DNA of 50,598 nt, taken from JBPCNH01 sp051001455 (GTDB taxonomy: Bacteria; Actinomycetota; CADDZG01; WHSQ01). Each line of letters begins with the position of its first letter. Position 1 is the first letter of the stretch. The DNA is taken from contig JBPCNH010000036.1 of NCBI GenBank assembly GCA_051001455.1, forward strand, positions 1 to 50,598, in the 5' to 3' direction. Both the position numbers and the translations under genes were made by a program. The notes beneath the pieces were generated by a model. That model worked only from the letters and a program-made list of their open reading frames with translations, was not told the DNA's origin and ran no database searches. This document shows positions 41,544 through 50,598 of the stretch, one piece after another.

Positions 41544-43154
41544 CTAGAAGCGGCCGGTGGTGAACTTCCAGCCGTACCCTCCGCCGACGTTGCCGAGGCC
41601 GTCACGCACCGGTTTCACCTCCGCCCGATGGGTAGCCAACTTGCGCATGGGGAAGGACGGGTTGAACACCAACACGCGCGGAGCGACCTGCCGCAGTGTG
41701 CCCGAGAGCCGCTTGCTGCCTCGGTACAACCTCACCCTGTCGGCGGTGACGCTCGCCGAGGCGACGTTCTCGGAGAACCTGATCTCGATATTGACGCCTC
41801 GGCCCACACCTGTGCTCGAAGGGCGGGGCGTGACCGATACGACGCTCGGCCCGCGTGAGTCGGCGGTCTCTTGGGCCCTTAGCGACTCAAGGCCATACGC
41901 TCCGGTAGCGAACACCGGCACGATCACGTAGCGGTAAGTGGTGCCGTGCTTGGTGGAGTTATCGGAGAACGTGGTGATGTCCGGCGTGACCCGGGCGAGC
42001 TGGTCGTAACCGCGTTTTCCGATCGCGCGATAGACCACGTAGGAGGTCGCGTCGGCCACCGGATCCCAGCTGAGATTTATCATTCCGCCCCGGGCTCTGG
42101 TCGCGCTCGGCCGGCTAACCCGAGGGAACTCGCCGAGGATGAAACGGCCCCAGACGAAGCGGTGGTCGGAGTATTTGTGAAAACCCTCGCGCTTTGTTCC
42201 CGGCAGCGGACCCGCCCACCCGGGGTGATCGGTGCGTGCCTCGGCGACCGTGGCGCCCGATGAGAAGAGATAGTCGATGCGCGTCCGCCGGAAGTGAGAG
42301 GATCCGTTACAGGTCGTCGACGAAATCTTCTGCTCGTGCGTCCACTGGTTCTGGAGCGAGAGGTTGCGCGCGCGCCGGTCGGTCTTGACCGCGTCCGTGT
42401 AAACGCGTCCTCCATCAAGGGGAGTGATCAACGACGAGTACCACGGCATCGGTGTCGAGATCTCGTTGGGGTCGCATTCGTGCGGAGTCTCGACCGCCCG
42501 CTTGTTGAAGTCGCCTCCGATGAATACCGGTCCCGGATCGACGGCCAGTTCCTCGCGGAACCGCTCGATGTTCCGTTGATAGCAGTCGGTCTCGGTACTC
42601 GGGGAGGAGTTCTTCGGCATGTGGATCGCCGCGACCGTGAATGGTGTGTTGGTGGCGGTGTCTACGAACCGGCTCGCTTGATAGAAGCGCCCTTGCCGGT
42701 CCCCCGAGGCCTTGTCGCCCAGACAGACGTCCGGCCACAGCTCGGGCTCGGCCACGAGTTGGACCGTTTCGGGATTGTAGAGAGTCTGGGAAGCGGCATC
42801 TTCGGCGCCGGAGAACTGGTACCTGATCGAGAACCTCTGCCGCAAGATGTGCTCGAGGATCTCGGCGTTCGAGGGGCGCATCTCTTGCAGAAGCACGACA
42901 TCAGGTGCGGTGACCGCGCCGTTGGATCCGCCGTCCCAAGCTTTCGGGCGCCGCCGGACCGCACGAGCTAGCTCGAACATGTCCTCGAACCGCTTCACCC
43001 CGAGCACCGCGTTCTGCCTGGCGTTGATCGTGAGGATCTTCACTTGTCCCGGCAACGACTTCTGCACGCGCGGCGCTTTCGCTGCAGCCGGGGGCGGCAC
43101 GAGCGAGAGCGCGACAAGCAGGGCGAGTAGTAGAGGGGTGGTTCGCGTCCGCAT
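41544..43154 (-). CDS. Secreted endonuclease/exonuclease/phosphatase-fold protein with FN3 and Ig-like domains
   Basis: From ATG 43154 the protein has 536 residues: a signal peptide (TTPLLLALLVALSLVPPPAA), an EEP domain (ILTINARQNAV, the metal ligand in VVLLQEMRPSN, PVFIGGDFNKRAVE and the catalytic SDHRFVWGRF), a fibronectin-III-like domain (about 357-435, ARGGMINLSWDPVADATSYV) and a Big_5/SbsA-type Ig domain (about 445-534, NIEIRFSENVASASVTADR). It likely hydrolyses a phosphodiester or phosphomonoester outside the cell. It follows phoU in converging orientation. Confidence 0.83.
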   Translation of the reverse strand: MRTRTTPLLLALLVALSLVPPPAAAKAPRVQKSLPGQVKILTINARQNAVLGVKRFEDMFELARAVRRRPKAWDGGSNGAVTAPDVVLLQEMRPSNAEILEHILRQRFSIRYQFSGAEDAASQTLYNPETVQLVAEPELWPDVCLGDKASGDRQGRFYQASRFVDTATNTPFTVAAIHMPKNSSPSTETDCYQRNIERFREELAVDPGPVFIGGDFNKRAVETPHECDPNEISTPMPWYSSLITPLDGGRVYTDAVKTDRRARNLSLQNQWTHEQKISSTTCNGSSHFRRTRIDYLFSSGATVAEARTDHPGWAGPLPGTKREGFHKYSDHRFVWGRFILGEFPRVSRPSATRARGGMINLSWDPVADATSYVVYRAIGKRGYDQLARVTPDITTFSDNSTKHGTTYRYVIVPVFATGAYGLESLRAQETADSRGPSVVSVTPRPSSTGVGRGVNIEIRFSENVASASVTADRVRLYRGSKRLSGTLRQVAPRVLVFNPSFPMRKLATHRAEVKPVRDGLGNVGGGYGWKFTTGRF

Positions 43155-43314
43155 AGCGCCAAGGACGTTATAAGAGGTCATCTTCCTACACAACGTGATC
43201 AAGCAACCGCGGCTCGCGTTGCTTGAGCCTTTCGGCTAAGGGACCAGCCGGTGACGGCGCCCAACGATCGGGCAGACGGAAGGATCCGTGTCGGGAAATG
43301 GTCGGTGGGGAACC

Positions 43315-44091
43315 TCAGACCGGCACGGAACCGGGGTGGAGGTGGAGGAGGGTGGCTGCGGGCCGGCAGAGGAAGCGGATCGGGGTGTATTTCGAGGTGC
43401 CCAAGCCCGGGCTCACGTGGAGATGCCCGCCGCCGACCGACGACAGCCCCATCGCCAGAGCCGCCGGTAGTGCCGAATTCGTCACTACGGCTCCGACGAG
43501 AGGGAGGCGCACCTGCCCGCCGTGGGTATGGCCGGCCAGCACCAGGTCGAACCCGTTCAACAGCCATTCGGAGACGACGTCGGGAGCGTGTGTGAGCCCG
43601 ATCGCTAGATCCTCATCCGCCCTCCTCTCGATGTGGGCGGTCCGCTGCCGCCTGAGATAGGGGTCGTCTACCCCTGCGAGGCGGATGCGCCTGCCGGCAT
43701 CCTCGATCACCTCGCTCCGGTTGGTGAGCGCCCCCCAGCCGAGGCTCTTCAACCCGGCCTCGAGTCGTTCGACGTCTGCAGGAGGGACGTCCGTAGGCGT
43801 GTCCGTGGAGCGGAAGTATTTCGTGGGCGCCTTGAAACGCGCTTGGTAGTAATCGTGGCTTCCGAGCACGTAGAAGAGGCCGAGACGTGCCCGGAGCGGC
43901 TCGAGGGAGGCCAGAAGCAGGTCGATCCCGCCGTCGTCCTCGATCATGTCTCCGGTGGCCAGGATCAGGTCGGGCGGGCGCGCCAGACGCTGTGGCAGGC
44001 CCGCGATGAAGTCGGCGCGCCGCCGATCCCGCTTCGTCAGATGGCTGTCGGCGAGGTGGAGGACCTGCAATCCCGGCGCGCCGGGCCGCAC
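43315..44091 (-). CDS. Calcineurin-like metallophosphoesterase
   Basis: The 258-residue frame has the metallophosphoesterase motifs LHLADSHLTK (D-x-H), DLILATGDMIEDDG (GD), VLGSHDYY (the GNHD-like motif with Ser for Asn), GLTHAPDVV and LAGHTHGGQVRLP (GHTHGG). Homology continues upstream of GTG 44091 in the same frame (AYALWEPHRLHLKEIDVPV), so the real start is farther up, with a short hydrophobic segment; no ATG, GTG or TTG is visible there. An unusual start codon or an indel is possible. Upstream lies the divergent SpoIIE gene. Confidence 0.85.
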   Translation of the reverse strand: MRPGAPGLQVLHLADSHLTKRDRRRADFIAGLPQRLARPPDLILATGDMIEDDGGIDLLLASLEPLRARLGLFYVLGSHDYYQARFKAPTKYFRSTDTPTDVPPADVERLEAGLKSLGWGALTNRSEVIEDAGRRIRLAGVDDPYLRRQRTAHIERRADEDLAIGLTHAPDVVSEWLLNGFDLVLAGHTHGGQVRLPLVGAVVTNSALPAALAMGLSSVGGGHLHVSPGLGTSKYTPIRFLCRPAATLLHLHPGSVPV

Positions 44092-44238
44092 CGGGACATC
44101 GATCTCTTTCAGGTGGAGACGATGAGGTTCCCAGAGGGCATAGGCGCCGAGAGCGGCGATGGCGGCTGCCGTCGATGACCTCTTGATGGAGCTTGCCTTT
44201 CTTGTAGGTATCGGGGCGTCGTCGAGGATACTTGCGAG

Positions 44239-45789
44239 GTGCGGAATCGGTTAAGGCTGTCCCTCCGGTGGAAGATCGCCGGCGGGTTCGGCCTACTACT
44301 CATCCTGATCGGCCTTCTCGGCTGGGTCACAGTCTCCCTCTTCAACTCCACCCGGGCGGTGCAGCGGCAGGTCTTCGACCGCGCTCTCCCTCAGGTGATC
44401 GCCGTCGACGAGATCATCCGATCTTTCACGGCTCAGTCCGCTGCGATCCGCGGCTATGTGATCTCGACCGACCAGGATCTCCTTCGCCAGTATCTGCGTG
44501 AGGTGGACATCGCCACCGAGTGGGAGCAGCGCGCCCTGGCCCTCGATCCTCCCGAGGCGGAACGTCGTCAGTTCCTGGACCTGATCGCCGTGGGGGACGA
44601 GTTCCACAGCTTGGTGGAGGAACAGGTCCTCCCACTCGCCAGCGAGGGTCAGCGTGCCCAGGCTTTCCGGGTCATCGGGCAGGACGGCACGCCGCTGATC
44701 GACCGCGTCGAGAGGCTGGGTGAGAACCTACGGGCCGCGCAGGACCGGCTCGTGATGCGTACCGAACAAGAGGTGAGGGACCGTCAGAACCAGGTGGTGG
44801 CGATCCTCATCGTGGTCCTGCTGGGCGTCTTCATCATTGGCCTCGCCCTCGCGATCATCCTTCCTCGCCGTCTGGTGCGAGATCTAGACGTTCTCGTCCA
44901 CGCGGCGCGAGGCATCGAGCGCGGTGACTTCGACCAGCGCATAGCGATCGATTCGGGCGACGAGCTCGAGGAGCTTGCTACGAGGTTCGAGTCGATGCAA
45001 GCGGGGTTGAAGCGCCTCCGGCAGCTCGCCCTGCAGGACCGGGAGCTAGAGATCGCCGCCAGCATCCAACGCAACCTCCTGCAGAGGCCGATCCCTCAGG
45101 TCCCCGAAGCTGTGGTGCTGCCGGTCCAGCGTCAGGCCAACCTCGTCGGAGGTGACTGGTACGACTTCGACCTCGCCCGCGGTGAGCTCACGGTCGTGAT
45201 CGGAGATGCTTCCGGCAAGGGCATCGCGGCTGCCCTGATGTCGACGGTCACCCTCTCGGCTCTGCGCGCCGAGCACAACCTCGGCGCGCCGTCGGCCCAA
45301 GTGATCGCCAGCGCGAACCGGGCGCTCCTGGAGGCGACGGAGACGGATTCGTTCACCACCCTCACCTATCTCCGGGTCGACCTCGTCACCGGGATCGTCA
45401 GGTGGCTCAACATGGGTCACCTAGACCCCTATCTGATAAGGCGCGCGCCCGGTGACACGTTCACCGGGAGCTTTGTTGAAGGGCCCCGGAACAGGGCGCT
45501 CGGCTGGTTCGACGATCCGGGTTTCGACGAGCACACCTTGAAGCTCCATCCCGGCGACCGCCTGATCCTCTACACCGATGGATTCACCGAGGCGAAAGCG
45601 GCGGATGGCGAGCTCTTCGGAGAGGAGAGGCTCGGTGAATGCTTGCTCCGCCTGGCTCCTCTGGGCCCGGCCGAGCTGGGCGATGAGCTGGTCGGGGAGG
45701 TCGAACGATTCGCCGCGGGTAAGCTCGATGATGACCTGACGATGCTCCTATTGGAGTACACGGGCGGCGAGGGCTCGGAGGGCCCCTGA
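44239..45789 (+). CDS. SpoIIE-type PP2C phosphatase with sensor and HAMP domain
   Basis: The 516-residue protein has a membrane segment near residues 12-35 (GFGLLLILIGLLGWVTVSLF), a helical extracellular CHASE3-like sensor, a second segment near 188-212 (VVAILIVVLLGVFIIGLALA), HAMP, then a SpoIIE phosphatase domain with VGGDWYDF, VVIGDASGKGIAAALMS and KLDDDLTMLLLEY metal-binding aspartates. It dephosphorylates STAS antagonists and so regulates an anti-sigma switch; the STAS gene follows. No anti-sigma kinase is in the window. Confidence 0.9.
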   Translation: MRNRLRLSLRWKIAGGFGLLLILIGLLGWVTVSLFNSTRAVQRQVFDRALPQVIAVDEIIRSFTAQSAAIRGYVISTDQDLLRQYLREVDIATEWEQRALALDPPEAERRQFLDLIAVGDEFHSLVEEQVLPLASEGQRAQAFRVIGQDGTPLIDRVERLGENLRAAQDRLVMRTEQEVRDRQNQVVAILIVVLLGVFIIGLALAIILPRRLVRDLDVLVHAARGIERGDFDQRIAIDSGDELEELATRFESMQAGLKRLRQLALQDRELEIAASIQRNLLQRPIPQVPEAVVLPVQRQANLVGGDWYDFDLARGELTVVIGDASGKGIAAALMSTVTLSALRAEHNLGAPSAQVIASANRALLEATETDSFTTLTYLRVDLVTGIVRWLNMGHLDPYLIRRAPGDTFTGSFVEGPRNRALGWFDDPGFDEHTLKLHPGDRLILYTDGFTEAKAADGELFGEERLGECLLRLAPLGPAELGDELVGEVERFAAGKLDDDLTMLLLEYTGGEGSEGP

Positions 45790-45839
45790 ACCAGGGAGAA
45801 AGAAGGGTCTTTACCGCTGTCCGAGATGGGAAAGGGTGC

Positions 45840-46196
45840 TTGGTGGCACAACAGAAGATCGATATCGACGTGATCGACAAGGACGACTTCAAGGTCATCC
45901 AGCCTTCGGGGGATCTGGACGTCTATACCGTGGGATCGCTGCGGGATGCGATCGGAGCGATGATCGAAGAAGACACGACCAAGGTCGTCGTGGATCTCGA
46001 CCATGTTCCGTTCATGGACTCTTCGGGGCTCGGTGCACTGATGGGAGGGGTCCGCCGGCTACGTGAGTCCGGTGGCGACCTAGCCATCGCCTGCACGCGC
46101 GAGCAGCATCTGAAGCTCTTCACCATCACCGGTTTCGGCGAAGGAGTGTCGATCGCTCCGACGGTAGAGGAAGCGGCCGCAGGCTTCCGTAGCTAG
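45840..46196 (+). CDS. STAS-domain anti-sigma factor antagonist
   Basis: The 118-residue protein is a single STAS domain: VIQPSGDLDVYTVGSLRDAI, then VVVDLDHVPFMDSSGLGALM, where the first serine of DSSGLG is the usual phosphorylation site. It likely binds an anti-sigma kinase when dephosphorylated by the upstream SpoIIE protein, 50 bp away. GTG 45840 is the start. Confidence 0.93.
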   Translation: MVAQQKIDIDVIDKDDFKVIQPSGDLDVYTVGSLRDAIGAMIEEDTTKVVVDLDHVPFMDSSGLGALMGGVRRLRESGGDLAIACTREQHLKLFTITGFGEGVSIAPTVEEAAAGFRS

Positions 46197-46226
46197 CCGT
46201 TTACCGAGCGCGACGCTCGCCGGGCG

Positions 46227-46355
46227 TCAGCTCTTCTTGCTCTCGTCCTCCGGGTCTTTCCTCCGGGCGCGGCTTACGGTTGCGACGAGCAACATCGCAA
46301 ACACTGCGATGAGGGCGGAAGTCACGGAAACGAGGATCAGTTGCGACGAGGTCAT
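46227..46355 (-). CDS. Small single-span membrane protein (42 residues)
   Basis: The minus-strand frame MTSSQLILVSVTSALIAVFA followed by MLLVATVSRARRK ends in a charged tail with DPEDESKKS. One hydrophobic helix flanked by positive residues suggests a genuine small membrane protein. The ribosome binding site is weak, and it converges on the STAS gene. Function unknown. Confidence 0.55.
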   Translation of the reverse strand: MTSSQLILVSVTSALIAVFAMLLVATVSRARRKDPEDESKKS

Positions 46356-46414
46356 GGGCTTCTAAGTATCGCAGCCCCCCACCCGCTGCGGGGGCGCGCC
46401 GGAAAGATCGTGTC

Positions 46415-47527
46415 GTGGGCATAGAGGAGCAGCTGCGGCAGATCTCGTTCGCTTTGCTGCGGTTCTCGGCCTTCAGCGCGCATGCCGTCATCTTCGGGAT
46501 GCTGGTCATCCTCTTGTTGGTGCTGCGACCGGGCTTCTCTCCGCTCGGGAGCGCGTGGGATGCCGGGCGCGCCGCCCTGTCGGGACGTCTCGAAGGCTTG
46601 CTGCGTGCCTGTCTCCTCGTGTCCTTCGTCGCAACATCGCTCATCTTGTTGCTGCAGACCGCGTTGATCTCGGAGCTCGATGTGGGCGACATCGAAGGAG
46701 ACTCGTTCTTCTCGGTGCTCGAGACGACCTTCGGTCAATACACCGCGTTGCGGATGCCGCTCCTGGCGGGGCTGGCCGTTCTGTTGCTCGGCCGCGTGAA
46801 GACGTGGGCGCTGACCCCGCGCACCGGCGGCAAAGGCCCGTCGGCGGCGTGGTGGGCGTCGTGGGGCCTCCTCGCGTTGGCCCTGCTTGCGACCTCGAGT
46901 TTCTCGGGGCACGCGCAGGTCGCCACTCCGCGCGCACTGTCGCTGTTCAACGACGTGGTCCATCTCGCCTCCGGCTCTGTTTGGTTCGCCGGCATCATCC
47001 TGCTGGCGGTGTTGCTACCCGACGGCTGGGTCGGGAAAGGACCGGTGGACAGGCTGGACCTGCTCGGACCCGTGGTCGTGCGCTTCTCCCATGTTGCGCT
47101 CGGAGCGATCAGCGTGGTGGCGGCGACGGGAACGCTCAACTCCTTCCTCCATCTCGAGCGATTCGCCGACCTGTGGAGAAGCAGCTACGGGCAGGCGCTG
47201 GCCTTGAAGATCCTGCTCTTCTTCGGCATCCTCGTCCTCGGTGGCGTGAACCACTTCTTCCTGCGGGATCGTCTCGCGGCGGCGCGCGCTCACGACAGCC
47301 CCGCGACCGAGGCACACAGGATCTTCAGGAAGACGATCGCCGCCGAGCTGGCGATAGCCATCGCGATCATGGCCGCGACCGGATTGTTGGTGGGCTTATC
47401 GAGAACCAAGAAGATCGAACGCCGCCCCACCCCCCAAGCCCACCTTCTTCCCCTCTTTGAGATTCCTATCGAGCCGTTTCCGCGGACAGAAACGGCGGCA
47501 GGCTCGTCGCAGTCAAAGCCGCTTTGA
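46415..47527 (+). CDS. CopD-family copper resistance membrane protein
   Basis: The 370-residue protein has about eight helices. The CopD features are FSGHAQVATPRALSLFNDVV with following HLASGSVWFAGIILLAVLL, VVRFSHVALGAISVVAATG, LNSFLHLERFADLWRSSYGQ and ALKILLFFGILVLGGVNHFF. Histidines and methionines in the helices fit metal handling. The GTG start at 46415 is taken. It converges with a CopC-like gene, its usual partner. Confidence 0.82.
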   Translation: MGIEEQLRQISFALLRFSAFSAHAVIFGMLVILLLVLRPGFSPLGSAWDAGRAALSGRLEGLLRACLLVSFVATSLILLLQTALISELDVGDIEGDSFFSVLETTFGQYTALRMPLLAGLAVLLLGRVKTWALTPRTGGKGPSAAWWASWGLLALALLATSSFSGHAQVATPRALSLFNDVVHLASGSVWFAGIILLAVLLPDGWVGKGPVDRLDLLGPVVVRFSHVALGAISVVAATGTLNSFLHLERFADLWRSSYGQALALKILLFFGILVLGGVNHFFLRDRLAAARAHDSPATEAHRIFRKTIAAELAIAIAIMAATGLLVGLSRTKKIERRPTPQAHLLPLFEIPIEPFPRTETAAGSSQSKPL

Positions 47528-47569
47528 GAAGAGGCCTCTGCCGAGCGGCGTTAGACGTAGTCGCTCGCG

Positions 47570-47586
47570 GTGCAAGCGCCTTGCAC
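47570..47586 (+). terminator. Hairpin between the convergent copD and copC-like genes
   Basis: GTGCAAG (47570-47576) and CTTGCAC (47580-47586) pair exactly across a 3-nt loop, in the 114-bp gap between convergent stops. It lacks a T-run, so it is a possible bidirectional barrier rather than a proven terminator. Confidence 0.5.
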
Positions 47587-47641
47587 TTCAGATGAGGAGC
47601 GTGCTCGCCGAGCCGAGCCGAACTGCGGCCGCTAGGAAAAG

Positions 47642-48481
<840 letters not shown>

Positions 48482-48550
48482 CTCCTGTGCTGCCTCGGGC
48501 GTCCCCGGCTCTCTTGGAAGGTTCTCCGCCCGCGAGTCCCCTCCTGTCCA

Positions 48551-48601
48551 ATTCTGTGCCGAATCAGGGCCACTCTGCGGGCCTTTAAAGACACAGATTT
48601 G
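48551..48601 (+). repeat. Dispersed short repeat, third copy
   Basis: AATTCTGTGCCGAATCAGGG...CTCTGCGGGC...CTTTAAAGACACAGATTT matches the copy at 37612-37663 over nearly the whole 51 bp with a few substitutions and one missing base. It lies between the CopC-like gene and the PNPOx-like gene and is outside coding sequence. Confidence 0.8.
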
Positions 48602-48649
48602 CGGGGACGGAGGCCCGCGGGCTCCGACCGAGGCTTGCTTAGCGGCGCT

Positions 48650-49528
48650 CTAGCGGAGGGTGATCTCGAGGATGTCGACCTCGTCCCGCCAGCGGCGCGC
48701 CGTGTCCTCCGGCGCGCCGGGGATGTTCAGTCGTTTCTCGGCGATCTTCTCGGCCACCTCGTCCCAGCGGGGTCCCGGCGGCAAGACCCGCACGCTCGCA
48801 GGCAGATCGGCGACCTGTGAATTCTTCCCCTTCCAGCGGAGGATGACGTCGCACTGCCGGATCTTCGTTGCTCCGGGGATGGTCTGCTGGCGCTCGCCGG
48901 ACACGACGTAGATCTTGTCTTGTTGGTAGATGAACCACACGGGCATCGTGTTGGAATGACCTGCCTCGTTCGTCCAGCGCAGCCACAGGATCGTTGATTT
49001 CTTGAGAGCTTCCTGCACGGCCTTGTCCATCTCGGCCCCCGCACTCGCGAACGCGCTCTGCCGTTCGGTCCACCCGAGCTCCGGCGACACCTGGCACCTG
49101 ACGTCGTCCCACTTCAGGTCGCATGCCGTTAGCGCATACCACCCGGCCATGTTGAAGAACGCTTCGACCGCAAGTGGAGCTTCGTGATGCTGTGTGTAAT
49201 GGACGAGCTCGAAGTCGCCGTCGGGCCTCTCGCGGAAGGCGAAGACCCAACTTGCCGCCGTCGGAGAGACGTACGCTTCGACCCAATGCACCGCAGGCTC
49301 GGCGATCTCCATGTGGAGGCCGACCGAGTCACCCGGGATGTTGGCCTGGAACGGCGTCCAGTACACCTGGACGATGCGCTTGACGTTGCTCTCCAGCTCG
49401 ACGCGCATAGCGGCCTTCGCCGCGGATACATCCCCCGTCTGTACGCCGAAGCGCTGCATGTGGCGCGCCACCTCGTCGAGGATCGGCTGCAGGCTGTTGC
49501 GCGCGAGTCGCTGTTCGGCTATGGCCAT
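48650..49528 (-). CDS. Protein with C-terminal PNPOx-like (split beta-barrel) domain
   Basis: The 292-residue protein has a helical N-terminal half of unknown type (about 1-150) and a C-terminal flavin- or F420-binding split barrel like pyridoxamine phosphate oxidase-related proteins: LRWTNEAGHSNTMPVWFIYQ, KIYVVSGERQQTIPGATKIR, VILRWKGKNSQVADLPASVR and a WDEVAEKIAEKRLN tail. Its cofactor is not clear. It starts 13 bp after the sdhC stop on the same strand and may be co-transcribed with it. Confidence 0.7.
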   Translation of the reverse strand: MAIAEQRLARNSLQPILDEVARHMQRFGVQTGDVSAAKAAMRVELESNVKRIVQVYWTPFQANIPGDSVGLHMEIAEPAVHWVEAYVSPTAASWVFAFRERPDGDFELVHYTQHHEAPLAVEAFFNMAGWYALTACDLKWDDVRCQVSPELGWTERQSAFASAGAEMDKAVQEALKKSTILWLRWTNEAGHSNTMPVWFIYQQDKIYVVSGERQQTIPGATKIRQCDVILRWKGKNSQVADLPASVRVLPPGPRWDEVAEKIAEKRLNIPGAPEDTARRWRDEVDILEITLR

Positions 49529-49541
49529 CTAGTTACTGCTC

Positions 49542-50024
49542 CTAACCGAACGGGGAGTGGTGGAAGGCCTGCACCAGCATGAAGGTGCCGGCCGGGATGA
49601 ACGCTGCGAGAACCAGGACCAGCTGCACGTATGCGAAAGCCTTCTGCTTGAGAGCCAGCTGGGGCCAGAAGTCAAACAGCACGATCCGCATCCCGTTGAA
49701 CGCGTGGAAGATCACCGCACCCACGAGCATCACCTCGAACGGAGCGAACCACCACTGCTTATAGAGCTGGATCGTCTTGTCGTAGAGCTCGGGCCCGAAC
49801 CCGACGGCGAACGTGTCGACCACGTGGCCGATCAGGAACGCCATCACGCCGACTCCCGTGACCCGGTGCGCCACCCACGACCATTGCCCGATCCCACCTT
49901 TGTAGGCAGGACCCTTCTGGTGCTTCTTCAGGCGGAAGAGGTCGATAACGATGTAGAGCGCGAAAAGCCCGGCACTGGCCGTGAGTATGAAGACGAAGGC
50001 TTCGATGGCGTAAGCGGCGATCAT
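49542..50024 (-). CDS. sdhC: Succinate dehydrogenase cytochrome b subunit (SdhC-like)
   Basis: From ATG 50024 the protein has 160 residues and several hydrophobic helices, matching the cytochrome b556 family: WSWVAHRVTGVGVMAFLIGH, VVDTFAVGFGPELYD, WWFAPFEVMLVGAVIFHAFN and GMRIVLFDFWPQL. His in IGHVVDT is a likely haem ligand. The neighbouring sdhD, sdhA and sdhB are not seen in the window; an unusual gene follows instead. An upstream in-frame start at 50060 is less likely. Confidence 0.85.
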   Translation of the reverse strand: MIAAYAIEAFVFILTASAGLFALYIVIDLFRLKKHQKGPAYKGGIGQWSWVAHRVTGVGVMAFLIGHVVDTFAVGFGPELYDKTIQLYKQWWFAPFEVMLVGAVIFHAFNGMRIVLFDFWPQLALKQKAFAYVQLVLVLAAFIPAGTFMLVQAFHHSPFG

Positions 50025-50148
50025 CGACGTGAATCCTACCCGCCCGGCTCCTCCCCCCATCGCGTTTTGAGGACCGCAGACTCCCCTGGCGGGGGGTCTA
50101 GACCGCAGAGAAGATCGACGCGGAGCGCGTCCCGGGCAGAGCGGAGGT

Positions 50149-50598
50149 TCAGGAAGCGTCGATGAGCTGGTCTTTGATCGCGACCAGGCCCGGCAGGTCG
50201 ACCGCTTCCTGGTCGAGGTACGGGACCCGGACCCATCGGTGCCGCGGGATCTTGCGCGCCAGCTGATCGAGGTTCTGCTCTTCCAGTCGTGCGACCTCCA
50301 TGAAACGAGCCTCGTTCGTCAACAGCTTCGCCAGCAGCCGGGAGCGTTCGTCGCCCGCGGCCAACTTCTCGCGCTGCCTCTGTTTGGACTCGATCGGCTC
50401 GCCCCACCTCGGATGCACCCGGTTGACGACGAGCGCCCCGAAAGGCAACCTCGATTCGTTGAGGCGCGCCGCGAAGAAGGTCGCTTCGGTGACAGATTCG
50501 CTCGCCGGCGACGTGATGACGACGAAAGCGGTCTCCTTCGATTGCAGCAGATGGGCAACGTCGCGGGCGCGTTGTTTGAAGCCGTCGTACATGCCCTC
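50149..50598 (-). CDS. ArsA-family anion-transporting ATPase, C-terminal part (runs off the right edge)
   Basis: The frame is open to the window edge. About 150 C-terminal residues are seen: MYDGFKQRARDVAHLLQS, TAFVVITSPASESVTEATFF, AARLNESRLPFGALVVNRVH and LARKIPRHRWVRVPYLDQEA. This matches the ArsA/GET3-like fold of actinobacterial ATPases, in which the N-terminal P-loop lies before this part. The start is outside the window. Confidence 0.8.
   Translation of the reverse strand, partial: EGMYDGFKQRARDVAHLLQSKETAFVVITSPASESVTEATFFAARLNESRLPFGALVVNRVHPRWGEPIESKQRQREKLAAGDERSRLLAKLLTNEARFMEVARLEEQNLDQLARKIPRHRWVRVPYLDQEAVDLPGLVAIKDQLIDAS

Overview
The window is GC-rich bacterial DNA that reads as Actinomycetota. 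The main evidence is a bacterial proteasome activator (Bpa/PafE) ending in GQYL, which implies a 20S proteasome; an Actinobacteria-like order tadA / tRNA-Ser / SRP RNA / dnaX / ybaB / recR / lysC / asd; a lysC gene with an internal beta-subunit start of the Corynebacterium type; PhoP-box-like 11-bp direct repeats; and a heliorhodopsin. No single species can be named from the sequence alone.

Positions 1 to about 13.9 kb look like an accessory island. They hold a MNT-HEPN toxin-antitoxin module cut by the left edge, a heliorhodopsin divergent from an SDR/DUF2867 protein, two Fic AMP-transferases with palindromic operators plus a fragment of a third, a Phd/VapC pair, an AT-richer patch with a frameshifted secreted metalloprotease and secreted proteins, a truncated ArdC, a frameshifted merR with an intact MerR-type promoter, a membrane-fused spermidine synthase-like protein and a GAF-domain scrap. 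Two 3' halves of a tRNA-Ser(UGA), at 1.1 and 5.2 kb, look like scars of integration at a tRNA gene and bracket the heliorhodopsin and first Fic gene. The palindrome GGCGCGCC, frequent in the rest of the window, is nearly absent from the island.

From 13.9 to 31.9 kb the content is mostly housekeeping: a haem-oxygenase-like diiron enzyme, a glycosyltransferase and a CDGSH Fe-S protein; a HAD phosphatase; a sodium/solute symporter under a TPP riboswitch; Bpa; a PQQ-type sugar dehydrogenase; tRNA-Ser(GCU), tRNA-Arg(ACG), tRNA-Ser(CGA), tRNA-Ser(GGA), tadA and SRP RNA; a glycerophosphodiesterase; dnaX-ybaB-recR; lysC-asd; and the low-affinity phosphate transporter Pit with its PhoU-like partner.

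From 32 to 41.5 kb lies phosphate physiology: pstS-pstC-pstA-pstB, then phoP-phoR divergent from phoU, with PHO-box-like direct repeats before pstS and between phoR and phoU. A frameshifted MFS gene, tRNA-Pro(CGG) and an AbiEi/DUF559-like protein are interspersed. From 41.5 kb to the right edge there are a secreted endonuclease/exonuclease/phosphatase-fold protein, a metallophosphoesterase, a SpoIIE phosphatase with its STAS partner, CopD and a CopC-like His/Gly-rich protein, a PNPOx-like protein, SdhC and the C-terminal part of an ArsA-family ATPase. A dispersed repeat of about 50 bp occurs near 37.6 and 48.6 kb. All calls rest on reading the sequence and recalled family knowledge; no database search was run.
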